Source: Lenisia limosa (Eukaryota; Breviatea). From it: a stretch of DNA of 32,972 bases. The position numbers were made by a program, and so were the translations under genes. The stretch is from assembly GCA_001655205.1 (NCBI GenBank), contig LPNZ01004925.1, positions 1-32,972 of the forward strand, written 5' to 3'. A model generated the notes under the pieces. That model was not told the origin of the DNA. It ran no database searches and saw nothing but the letters and a program-made list of their open reading frames with translations. The number at the start of each line of letters is the position of its first letter. Position 1 is the stretch's first letter. Positions 19,785 to 30,554 of this stretch are shown in pieces.

Positions 19785-22700
19785 TCAAAGTGAATCCAAA
19801 GACTTGATTGGGTGAACATCCTGGAAAAGAGTCAGAGAAATTTTGATGGAAAGATCACCCTGCCAACCTGGACCGCCATAATAGAAACCGTCGTTTGATT
19901 TCCAAAATCTGAGGAGAAAGTGATTTTTTACAAAAGAATCCTACTTTTGAGGCGTTTGGCTTGCGTCGCATTTAGAACTAATGGCTGCAGTGATATCAAC
20001 CTAACACCATCAACTTACTTCAGTTTAAAGACATTTGAAAAGCAAAATTGAAATGAAGACACGAAACACACACATACAGGGGTAGAAACTATACCGGCCA
20101 CGCCAGGGAGAGCATCGCTCCCACCGCTGCAGCCAAGAATTTTGCCTTCATCTGAAAATTAAATTCGTTCACTTGAAGTGAGAATATGCAAACAATATTT
20201 ACAAAGGAGAAAGCACAGAATACAATGACTCTTTCCCATCAAACCAGTAATGAACAAACACATTGACCTGGAGCAAAGCAGCTGGTCTGTGTGGCCTTGG
20301 AGCTCATTGCTAACATTGTCATTTGCCTGATAGGTGAGGTTTAACCACGTGAGAAGTACAAAGAAGCCCAATTACAAGAGTGAAGGCAGCACTGCTTGTC
20401 GTTGAGCAGAAGCCATTAAATGCTGAGGATAGAGTTGATCGTCCATAGACTTTCTTTGCGTCTAAAGCTACTTAGACGCATTCCAAAGACCAACAGAGTC
20501 GTCATAGTATTAATATGATTACAGAATGGCTTCGGCTACCCTTTTTCTCTCATCTCAGTAGAGGCAATAGCATTTACTTCATACTTGAAACAACAATAAG
20601 GCTGTAGTAAGACAGAGAAATATGTGCAATGGTTTCGCCTGCCTGACAGGTAAGAAAAGACACTAAATGAGATGATTATCCTGACTTGACAAAGAATAAA
20701 AAAAATCATACTGGGAGAGTGGTGTCAAGAAGTTGAGAAGATGTGGGGGTTCCACCATCAGCAAGGTGCTTATAGCTATTCGTTCCAGCACCGAAGATGG
20801 TCATATCATCTAAAATTGTCAAAGCAACACGGAAAAGAAATTAATGGAAAAAGTGCCCACCAAGGACAACAATGGTACAATGGGTGGCTAGTTGCAAGTC
20901 AACTGCGGTGCGCCCTACTGGAAGAGATGCCTAAACTATTACTGCTCACGCCACAATATGATTTATGAAATCAAAGCAAAGAGTATGATTTCGGAGTTTC
21001 TCAAATGTTCGTTTTCGGCGGTTCGTTCCTTTTTTTTATTTTGCAAAACACTTTTAAAAAATTGATTAATCTAAATGAACATTCGGGATAATATCGCAGG
21101 GTAATTCCCCATAAACAACTTCGGGTAAATTTTTTTTTAAAAAAATGCCCGTTTTCCCGACTCTTTTTTGGTTTTCGCTTTATTTCACCTTTTTGGGTTA
21201 CTACTGTAACTGCGCACCACCAAAACTGCCATATTGTCTATTGCAATTTAGCCTCAGATAGCCTCGGATAAGTAAGAGGAATTACTAAACATAATTTTTT
21301 TCATTTTTGCACAACCAAAAAGAGAAAACGGACTAAACCAGATCTTTGACCTACTTTAACAAGCGTGTTACTGTTATCTGTTGACGCTCTCAGTAATTGG
21401 TAGTTGCTGTTATAGCCCCAAAGTACCACGTCACCATCAGCTATTTAGTGAGGAATGAAAAGAGTAGCAATTAGATGGAATCCCTCCCACCAGTTCTAAA
21501 TCCATAATGAAGTGCTCCTGCCTCAAACTGAACAATAGTTGATGAAGCAAAAGCAGAAAAACTGGGATTTGTGGTGATGACTGTAATTGGATTGACTCCG
21601 CTGCTATCAACCTACACATGTGATAAACATGAAATCTTCTCTGAAATATTGAAATATTACCTCTGTATAAACTCTGCTGAGCAGATTTATCCACCCTGCT
21701 GCGCATATTTTGCTCCTCTTAACATTATGCAGGGAAATAGAATGTACAAAATGACAAAGAAAACTTGGTAGCAAAACCACTCACAACAAGTTGGGTATTT
21801 TGCCCGATGCATTTCAGCTCATCATCTTGAGCATGAAAAAATGAAAAAAAAAAAAAAAACTTGGAGATGTAAAAAATATCTTTTGCTTATCAAAAAGACC
21901 CCCTACTTTGAGTAATTGCACAGGTTGTGAGGTGTCCAGAAACTGAGAATTTGACCTTACCCCAAGAGGCCTCAAGGTCATTAACTGCAGGGTACAACAC
22001 TTCCGAAGATGACCCAGGCTTGAAGAATTAACAAGCCTTTTCAAGCCACTGATGCAAAAACAGTTCTCAACACTCACCACGGCCAGGGCGTTGCTATCAC
22101 CAGTGCCGCAAGTAAAGAACGTGTCTAATCAAGTTACATTTTTGGAAGACTCTTCAAAGGAAAATTCAGAGGTGTTTTCCCAAATGAATTGTTCAGACGA
22201 GGAAGTCAGAGCAAGCATGAGCATGGTTCATTAAGTGAAGCGAAGAGCCTACGTGCGCCGCAGCTGAAGTCAGAAGCAAAGTCACCATCATCTTGACATG
22301 TCGCTATTGGCGTTCCACTCATGTCCGGTTCACTGCAGCTTAATGAGCAAACCGTCCCGTAAATATATGAACCTGAGGGGTAAAAAGGTATCAAATCAAT
22401 CAATTCACTTTCTTGGAGGTAGTTTAGAAAATACAAAAATCGAGGAAGTTTACTATCGCATTCATTCCTCCTTAAGACCCCCCCCCCCCCNNNNNNNNNN
22501 NNNNNNNNNNNNNNNNNNNNNNNNNNNNNNNNNNNNNNNNNNNNNNNNNNNNNNNNNNNNCTCCAGAACAAAAGGACACTGAACTAACTTGGTCAAGAGT
22601 GTTTGAGATATGCACAAATGAGAAGTATAAAAAGTACAGCACTATGTGATATGATATACATCACCAGTTTTAAGCACTATCAAGAGAAAGGTGATTGATG

Positions 22701-23845
22701 ATTCATTAACATCTCCATACACGCCTATTCCTTCTCGCAATCACGAAACCATGTGCTCAGCCCACCAGGAACACATTCCGGAACTTCAGCCCATCCAGTT
22801 ACTGTGCTGCATGCAACATTTTTAGAGGAGAAGGATAGGTTCGAACCAACAGGGCAGCTTCCCTTTCAAGTGAGAAAAGGGTACTCTCAAAATATTGATT
22901 ACTTAATTCTGAAAATCCTCACCGTAATTGTTAAATCAGCAGTTGACCCGTCTGTCACAGCAACAACATTTGACATGACCATTGCAAGGCCAGCAGGTAC
23001 GGGTGGGCCGGTCACAAAGCAGGATAATGCTACAAAGGATCATAACACCTCTTCTACCCCCCCCCCTATCTAGTATACTATGGTATATGATATAATGGTA
23101 TAGCACAAGGGATTTTTATTTTCGTCATTTTCCCTTGGGATTTTCTTTTTTTCCCCTTCTTTATTAAGATGAAGTTAAACCTCGCTAGCCTCATGTTTGA
23201 GGTCCCCTCCTGTCACCTTCTTCCTTCTAAGTGAACAAAATATTTCTAAGCAGACAACTTTTCCCCTTGACCAAAAAAATGATGAAAATCACTGAAAAAA
23301 CCGACTCAATCCAAAATCCCTACCACATGATTCCCCATATTCACTCAGGACGCACTCGGGAATTGGCAGGTGTGTCGGGACTGGCGTCCCAAGTGAATAT
23401 TTTATAACATGTTATATGATAAATATATCAATAGACAAACACTGACCGTGATAAGTCTGAATATTGTTCTGAAGGTAATCAGATTCATGTAATATGGCAC
23501 ATATTATCGGAAAATATGTCTTGGACACCCCCTCCCTCACTGTTTTCGAGGTGACGTGTTCGGCGCTGAGGAATTAAAACTTCAACAAACAACGACGAAA
23601 GGGAAACCTACAAAAACCTTCGAACACAGCAATCACCCCCACTCACAACAGTAGTGGCATGGTCATCTTGAGCACTTTCCCAAAGACTGACCTGGACTTT
23701 TCCAGAATTGTTAACACTAAATAATGGTCAGGAGAGGATTAGGAAGTCAGGATTGGAAGAAGGGATATTGATTATTGACAAACTTTGCTGGAGTAACGGC
23801 AACTAATGTGGCAAAGCAACAAGTCAAAATGAGCAACACACTCAT
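19785..23845 (-). CDS. Secreted protein with Cys-rich sushi-like region and RCC1-like repeats
   Basis: Exons on the minus strand: 23784-23845, 23647-23716, 23447-23456 (10 nt), 22923-23029, 22750-22862, probably one lost in the gap, 22253-22372, 22078-22124, 21961-22018, 21785-21825, 21491-21611, 21355-21440, 20861-20930, 20712-20809, 20585-20642, 20376-20461, 20268-20326, a short one near 20117-20136, 19945-20000, 19785-19908; at least 470 residues. The start MSVLLILTCCFATLVAV is a signal peptide. Residues to about 160 contain beta-rich and Cys-rich segments with the sushi-like spacing GSCPVGSNLSF...C...TGWAEVPEC and VCSLSC...ATC...FSC. The remainder has RCC1-type units: DDELKCIGQNTQLV, DGDVVLWGYNSNYQL, VDLQLATHCTIVVL, DDMTIFGAGTNSY, IAHISLSYYSLIVV and VDITAAISSKC. 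RCC1 repeats form beta-propellers and are usually cytosolic or nuclear; here they follow a signal peptide, and no membrane segment or retention signal is seen. The function is unknown; an extracellular or lumenal binding protein is the reasonable guess. The phase break between exons 22750-22862 and 22253-22372 shows that sequence is missing in the gap. Confidence 0.72.
22491..22560. other. Assembly gap after poly-C, probably hiding an exon
   Basis: An N-run starting after about 13 C residues. The flanking RCC1-like-gene exons end in phase 2 and begin in phase 1, so a coding exon must lie in or near this gap. Confidence 0.9.
23187..23218 (+). repeat. Dispersed 32-bp element, copy B
   Basis: Near copy of the sequence at 9721. 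It contains the inverted repeat CCTCA-TGTT-TGAGG and lies about 85 bp from a TATACTATGGTATATGATAT tract (from about 23073), inside the intron between the 10-nt exon and the next exon of the RCC1-like gene. Confidence 0.6.
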
Positions 23846-24117
23846 GGCGGCATCAATTACTGTATTACTACTGCACTATTGCAACACTACTGCACTATAT
23901 ACTGCACTATATACTGCACTAATAGGAGCAGATGCAAAGCAGAATTGGTGGAATTGGCAGGAGTGAAAGAACTATACTCTGCCACCCCATGAAACATTGC
24001 TCGCCGGCTGTGAGCATATTCTAAGCCGTACCGGGCATAATTCCCCTATAAGGAGGGGTTTTCGATCAAAGATTCCTCTTAATACTTTCTTCTTAGTAAT
24101 ATCTTAATATAAGTACA
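23846..24117. promoter_or_regulatory. Divergent upstream region RCC1-like / NAA15
   Basis: This 272-bp stretch lies between two outward-pointing starts. It carries a 12-bp tandem repeat (ACTGCACTATAT) close to the RCC1-like start codon. Its right half is AT-rich just before the NAA15 ATG. Confidence 0.5.
23889..23920. repeat. 12-bp tandem repeat ACTGCACTATAT
   Basis: Two full units and a partial third, with a degenerate additional copy beginning near 23869. It sits within about 75 bp of the RCC1-like start codon, probably in its 5' leader or promoter. Confidence 0.65.
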
Positions 24118-27100
24118 ATGGGTGACGATTTGCCACCAAAGGAGCAGAACCTGTTCAAAGCTGTTATCGTAGGGGCTTGAGAGCCGGTTTTCTGACCCAA
24201 TTTAGAAAGCATACGAGGCAAAAGAGCATGACAAGGCAATCAAACAAGCGGATGTAATTCTCAGCTCTTTTCCAGGTAGTAGGGATGCTCCCTTCTCCTT
24301 CTAGAACGGACTTGTTATCTTTGATGTTCATAGTAAATACTTTTTAACAAGTATAGAGCATGGAAACACTCTTGGAATGAAAGCTCTCGTACTTAGTCAA
24401 AAGAAGGATTGTGACCTTGAGTCCTGTGTTCGCATGGTTGAGGAAGCTCTTGGCTACAACAAAGAATCCTTCATTTGTAGGTAATAATGTTTCGACTGCC
24501 ACTCTTTTTTTTTTCATACTATGACATGAATTTTAATTTCTCATCTCTTCATATATCATATTTCTAAGATGAATTATTTCATTGTCTTTCTTCTTCTTTC
24601 GAAATGCTATACATTGATTTGACAATAAATCCATCTTCAACAAGTTTGATTAATAAAGGTTGGCACATTCTGGGAATCATGAAGAAGCAAGACAAAAAAT
24701 ACCAAGAGGCCATTGACGCTTACAAGACCTCTCTTTCTTTTGCCCCGGTAAGGCTTAAGTATTTATGAGACAAATGATGGCGGTGAATTAATAAAACTGG
24801 CATTTTAACATTTCCTGAGTAAACAAACAGTCGACTATATATAACCTTTTCTCATTTTCACATAGCATATTACATAGTGCAAATAGTTTGATATAATCAG
24901 GGCTTCCCTATGGTCTGAATAAGACCGGTAAAATATCGAGGATTATCGAGTATTTATCGAGAAAATCAGTATTATTTGGGACCCTAAATATAATATACTA
25001 TAATATTTATATCATATCATATAGTATATCATATATCATATATCATATACTATTATACGAGTATTATCTGATATGTAGTATTATATATGATATATTAGTA
25101 TATCATATAATATATATAATTACTATGTATATCGATATTTACTATGTAGTATCTATATTATATAACATCATATATTATGATATATCGATATATTATATTA
25201 TCATTGTGAAACACCTTTCATTTTGTATTTGAAATTATTTACACTACAGGAAAACTTCACAGTACTGCGTGATCTTGCCCACGCCCAGGCTCATTTCAGG
25301 GATTTCAACGGATTCAAACAAACGTGCGCTACCCTTCTTCTCATCAAGCCGCAGATTAGACAGCATTATGTGGGTGGTGATTGACATTTTCTCTATGACC
25401 CCCCCCCCCCCTTNNNNNNNNNNNNNNNNNNNNNNNNNNNNNNNNNNNNNNNNNNNNNNNNNNNNNNNNNNNNNNNNNNNNNNNNNNNNNNGTACTATTT
25501 CAACCAACTCTGAAATTTACTATCCTCAAATAGTGATGATATTTCAGATTGGCATGGCAACAGCCTGTTTCCTCAATGGTGATTACAACGAAGTGGAGCG
25601 CTACTTGAAGGCATGGGATGATAGGAGTTCTCAATCAATGCAGGTTAGCTTTTGCTTGGTATTCTCTGTATTGTGATTTTTTATATTTTTTTTTCATACG
25701 GCTGTATCACTTATTATATTTGATTTTTTTTGCCGTGTCTTGATGTTATCATGCTCTAGCCTCTTTCTCAGTTTGAGCTTTCTGAGTTCTGCTTGCTTCG
25801 CGCACGTGCGTTATTGAAGGCAGGCGACGCACAACGAGCCCAAGTCCAACTCGGTTTGCATTTTGCACCGTTGAGAGCCGCGAAGCAATCATGTGTTTTC
25901 ACCCTTTTAGAGGCAGACTATATGGCTGGACGGATTCACAGCAACAGCAGTCTCCTTGAACTGAGAGGTTGGGAAATCTATTACAAATACAGAGTAATTT
26001 AAAAGAAAGTGTTGTTAAATGATACTGCTCTTTTGTACTGTTCACATTTTAGCCGAAATTTTGAAAGAGAAGAAAAGCAAACAAGATGCCAAGGCTACTT
26101 ATGAATCTGTATGAGGGTGTGGGTGGAAGATACGCATATTCATGTACATATCATATACTATATGATATCTTTAACATAATATCGTAATATTTGCAGCTCA
26201 TTGAGCTGAACCCTAACAACACCAAATATTACCACGAAAAGTTCGAAGTCGGACAGTACGAACCTGAAGGTATGGCAAGGTTGTTTTTTCTTTCGATTTA
26301 CCCTTCATATTACTATGAACATATCATAATTTTATTATTTTCTACTATTAGCAACATGGTTTTTTTAACTTGCTCAAAAGCACTATTCCCGTTTTGTTTG
26401 TGTACATACTTGACTTCAGATAAACTTGCCTTCGGACTCTCGTACCGCAATTTGTATCCCAAGGCTAGTGGCCCAATTTACTACCTTCTCGATGTTCTCG
26501 AAGGTTTGTGAAGGAATAGTATTTATTTTGGAGATGAATTTTCTGGTTTTCCTTTTGAAGAAGTTTCGCAAAGAAGAAATAGGACGACTTGAAAACTCCC
26601 TGCTACGTTTTCATCCCTCAGGAGACTCGAAGCCATTTATCACCATTTGCCGGGAGCAAATAACAAAATATGTCAAGAAGGGTGCCTCGGTCTATGACGC
26701 TTTGAAGGACTATTACAAGGACGAGAAAAAGGTAACTGGCTGTAGGTTTTGTTCTGTAATATGAAGCAATACCCATCAAATTTACCCCAGTAGGAAAAAA
26801 ATTATTGATTGAGAGGCCGTAGGATATGTTTCAAGTAATCAAACCAATTTTTGTGAATTATTTTGTTAATAATGCTGAAAATGGCAAAAAACAAAACAGA
26901 CGGCTCCAAGGGGATAAGTCCCCCATAGTGCCTTATCATCACAGACTGCTACAATTGGAATCATTTTAAGAAGTATTCAAGAAGACATCAAAACCATGAA
27001 TGGTTGGACTAAGGTTGGGTGGGGGTGCAGAATGAGGTGGTATTTGTAGTTCTTTTGAGGCCAAATAACGGGCAAATCTTATATTCCAGCAAGAGCAGCC

Positions 27101-30100
27101 TAAGGCAAGAGCCAATGTTGGGCTTTCTTTGGCACGCCACTTAGACAAATGCAGAGAGTTAGGGGGATTCATTTTTTTTTGCTTTTTTACCTTTTGAAGC
27201 ATTTTTTTCATTTGGTCTTTTTGGAAATTCACAAGTTAGATACAAGGAAGCACTGGAACTCATTACAGACATTTTGAAGGAAACGCCTACTTTCATAGAG
27301 GCTCATATGGCCCTTTCTAGGATCTACAAGGTTTGCTATTCTAACCACTTATTCTTGTACCCTCAGTCTTCGCCCCCCCCCCCCCCCCCCCCNNNNNNNN
27401 NNNNNNNNNNNNNNNNNNNNNNNNNNNNNNNNNNNNNNNNNNNNNNNNNNNNNNNNNNNNNNNNNNNNNNNNNNNNNNNNNNNNNNNNNNNNNNNNNNNN
27501 NNNNNNNNNNNNATCTGATATCGCGAAACTACTTGCATTTTTTATATCATATTATATGATATACTGTATGATATATGAATTTCATTGTTTCTGATGAGTC
27601 TACAGCATATGGGCGACTTAGACGCTGCGTACTTGACTATGGAGCATGCTCGTCAACTGGAGGATAGTGACAGGTTCGACGATGAGGGGGGTAGCATGGA
27701 CTAAATCTGAGCATAGGAACCTTACTAACGGGAGTATGGACTAAATCTGAGCATAGGAACCTTATTAACGAGGGTATGGACTAAATCTGAGCATAAGAAC
27801 CTTACTAAGCCCTCCTCCTCCAGATATCTGAACAATAAGGCCACCCTCTATGCTTTACGCAAAAATTGCTTTGAAAGAGGCAAGGACACCATTGACCTCT
27901 TTGCCAAGGTTGGATTTGTCACTGAGTCCAATGGATAATATAATGGATAATATTTTAGAAGCCTTTTAATATCTGTCATTTCGATAGAGTGATGTGCTTT
28001 GGTATGATGTGCGTAAAGTTGAATGAACAAAGGATGTAATATCTATATTTTTCACAGCTTTCCAGAGTTTCTTACACTTTTAGATGGGAGAGAAACCACC
28101 CACTCTATCAGAGCTCCAGGTTTGTTCGATCGTGCTCTTTAGCAACCGAACCAACTGTTCTGTTTTTGGTCATTGAAATGACATCATAGGTTCAATGGTT
28201 CGAGCTAGAAGCAGGCCGTTGCTGTAGAGACACTGGCGACCTTGGAAAAAGCCTGAGGTTCTATACCGACATCACCACTGTCAGCCCATTGTCTTATTTT
28301 GTTACCGTGTTTATAAGTGTCTGTTCAACATAACTAGTATAGTATATCATATCTGTTTTTATTGTTCCTTGTAGCGCATTTGTTTTCTTGTTTTGACCTT
28401 GTAGCATTATGACGACTTTGTGGACGATTTCTTTGACTTCCACCCTTATTGCACCAGGAAGTGCACCCTCCAGTCCTACTTCACCACTTTCGTGTTTGTG
28501 GGACTAATTGGAATGTCAATCCTCCTGGAGTTTTTTTTATGATTATTTATGCAGTACACAATCAAATCTCAACCTTGATTCTTTTGATCACTCCACTAAT
28601 TTCCTCAGGATGGAAGACAACATGTTCAAATCACCTCGTTTCATTACAGCTGCCACCAATGCCATTGCCATCCATCTCCAGTATGCCTTGTTTCATCCTC
28701 TATCGCTTTCCTTAATATTGATTATTTGTCTGATTTTTCTGTTATCTCTCATTTTTAGACTCCATTCCAACCCATTGTCCCCACCTGAAAACCTGCAAGA
28801 TCAAATTTCCAGTGAGCTTGAGCGGAGTACCCTCCCTACTAATTTGATAATTGGAGGTTGTTCTTTTTTCGCATTCAGGTTATTTGTTAACGTTCGGACA
28901 GAACTCCCAAAGTCTCTTTCAAGTGAATGCGAAGTCGACGATGAAGGACTCAAGCTTCTTTATGTTGATGTAAGCAGTGGTTTTCGTTAACTTGTTGCAA
29001 AAATGGCAATCTTTTTCTTATTTATTTCCAAATGATCACTCCATAGAACCACCTTGAGAGGGCAGCCAAGCTCGCTGAAACCCTTTACGAACACTGCAAA
29101 CACTCCCCAAGGTTGGATCGTCCGTAATTCATTTGTGCACTACATAATTTCATTTGCAGAGTATTTACATATTTAGGGCGCTTCTTGCTGCAGCTCAGAC
29201 TTTCAGTGCACAAAGTAAGCTTACTTCGAACTAATTATCAGCAATACTTGTCAAAAATGATATTGTCTGACAATGATACAGGGAGGGACGAAGCTTACAA
29301 ATGTGCTGAGCTCGTCAACAACATGATATCTTCCAACTACGTTGCCGCTCCAGTTTGTCGGGTTCCTCCAAAAGGATTTGCTTCATTATTATTTTACAAA
29401 CATCTCACATTCTAGTTGGAACCTTCTTCCACCGATTTGCCCGTTTTCTCTGCTGCTCTCATAGCTAAAATCTCTGGTTTGAGGGTAGCAGTAATACCGA
29501 GGATTGGATGATTTCGACAATTTTACAATCATTCATCCCTTAGAAGACATGGAGCTGAGCAAAGGTTCTTCTGTCGAATTGGCCACTTCAAAACTTGGTA
29601 ATAGGAAGTTTACTGCTTTTCTGTTTTAATAATATTTTTCTCACTTCCAAAGAAAACTTGCACTTGAGCTCGAACGTGACCAAGTTCCTTGGTAGTTACA
29701 ACTCACCTCTTGAACTCCTTGTTGCTAAGCTCCGTGAAATGAAGGAACCCAGTTCCCTTGCTCGTTTATATGGTGGGGGCTTTTTTTTTTTGGTTAGTGT
29801 TTGTACGGAGAGGAGAAGGAACTGTTCATATTATAATATACTTCATCATATCATATAATATTGGGGTGAATGGCTTCGGCCAGATACAACCTTGTTTTAT
29901 TTTTTCATTTCTGTACTATGATATGATATACGATATTGTAATGATATGCATAAAATACATAGTATTAGGATATACTATCATATGATATAATACATATATT
30001 TACTTGACCGCACCAGCTTTGGATGTATTGCGCAGTCATGGCAAGCTCAGTGAAATTCTGGGAGATCTCCCCTCCAATACCTATGCAAGGGTAGGAAGGA

Positions 30101-30554
30101 GAATATTTTCAATTTTCAAAAATTTTCGACCCCCCTCAATTCTTATCGCTCAGGACTTGATTCGCTTTGTTATGGCCATTGGTAGCGATATATCTGGAGA
30201 TTTCAAGGTAGTTTGGTTTTGTGTTTTGGTACAACAAGGATAATGATGTTGAAATATCATGGAAAATTGCCAACGGTGTAGGATAAGTGCCTTGCTCGGT
30301 TCCCTCATATGAACTGTGTTGGAGGCGTGCCAAACGTTGTGCCTTCTTTCCCAATTTACAGCGAGACAGTGAGTGGCGATATGTATGATGATGCAATGGC
30401 GTACCACATTGACCCCACTTCTGACATCTCTCAGATCGACCAACCCCTTCCAAATGTCAAGACAGTGGAAGAAAAGAAAGATCCCAAGAAAGATGCCAAG
30501 AAGAAGGACAGCAAAAAGGACAACAAGAAGAAGTCTGGAAAGAAAAAGAGATAA
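24118..30554 (+). CDS. NAA15: NAA15, auxiliary subunit of N-terminal acetyltransferase A
   Basis: NAA15 is the ribosome-binding TPR scaffold that activates the catalytic subunit NAA10 in NatA, which acetylates N-termini co-translationally. About 31 exons give roughly 910 residues (human 866): 24118-24168, 24206-24275, 24357-24476, 24659-24747, 25250-25369, 25548-25643, 25760-25967, 26053-26108, 26197-26269, 26420-26503, about 26574-26731, 26945-27013, 27090-27157, 27240-27330, 27606-27673, 27824-27908, 28084-28119, 28190-28279, 28405-28514, 28609-28680, 28759-28811, 28902-28969, 29047-29111, 29177-29214, 29282-29352, 29416-29476, 29544-29597, 29653-29772, 30017-30090, 30154-30207, 30282-30554. 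Matches run in order: LPPKEQNLFKAV, NTLGMKALVLSQKKDCDLE, CWHILGIMKKQDKKYQEAI, ENFTVLRDLAHAQ, YRNLYPKASGPIYYLLDVLEG, YKEALELITDILKETPTFIE, DFHPYCTRKCTLQSYF, LHSNPLSPP. The usual internal Lys-rich segment is replaced by a short acidic stretch; the Lys-rich block instead forms the extreme C-terminus (EEKKDPKKDAKKKDSKKD onward). The junction of exons 10 and 11 is unresolved, and two sequencing gaps fall in introns. Confidence 0.92.
24934..25202. repeat. TATCGAG repeats and long ATATCATAT tract, NAA15 intron
   Basis: Three spaced ATCGAG copies (24934-24961) lead into the longest AT tract of the window, made almost wholly of TATCATAT, TATGATAT and TAGTATT words. It lies between NAA15 exons 4 and 5. 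I see no gene in it. Confidence 0.75.
25414..25491. other. Assembly gap after a poly-C run (NAA15 intron)
   Basis: N-run following a C homopolymer of about 12 and two T. Flanking exons join in phase 0, so it is probably purely intronic. Confidence 0.98.
26141..26192. repeat. Short ATATCATAT tract, NAA15 intron
   Basis: Contains TATCATATACTATATGATAT, an imperfect palindrome, immediately before the pyrimidine-poor acceptor of exon 9. Same word family as the other intronic tracts. Confidence 0.6.
27393..27512. other. Assembly gap after an 18-20 nt poly-C run (NAA15 intron)
   Basis: N-run after the longest C homopolymer of the window. Exon 14 ends and exon 15 begins in phase 0. Confidence 0.98.
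27539..27580. repeat. ATATCATATTATATGATAT tract, NAA15 intron
   Basis: A near-palindromic AT tract just upstream of exon 15, in the same intron as the 27393 gap. Confidence 0.6.
27694..27808. repeat. Three tandem 40-bp repeats in an NAA15 intron
   Basis: Three nearly identical units with a strict 40-bp period fill most of the intron between exons 15 and 16. Each contains TATGGACTAAATCTGAGCAT (first copy: CATGG) and ends in TACTAAC, TATTAAC or TACTAAG, the last lying 17-20 nt before the real acceptor AG. The motif resembles the strong yeast-type branch-point consensus. Confidence 0.9.
29826..30000. repeat. AT-rich ATATCATATAATATT tract, NAA15 intron
   Basis: Repeated CATATCATATAATAT and ATGATATGATATACGATATT words occupy most of the intron between exons 28 and 29. 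The tract is non-coding. Confidence 0.65.

Noticed and set aside
22206-22582. Open frames running through the N-run on both strands
   Set aside because: Their continuity depends on N bases; only the 22253-22372 part on the minus strand is coding.
23040-23720. Possible mobile element in the long region between RCC1-like exons
   Set aside because: No terminal repeats, target duplications or transposase-like frame were visible; only the 32-bp dispersed sequence and AT tract could be supported.
27694-27808. CRISPR-like array
   Set aside because: Direct repeats have no unique spacers, the period is a plain 40-bp tandem, and the context is a eukaryotic intron.
30004-30243. Single uninterrupted exon across 30017-30207 in NAA15
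   Set aside because: The frame stays open, but a GTAGGA donor and CAG acceptor remove a pyrimidine-rich stretch with poor protein character (RIFSIFKNFRPPS); removal keeps phase.
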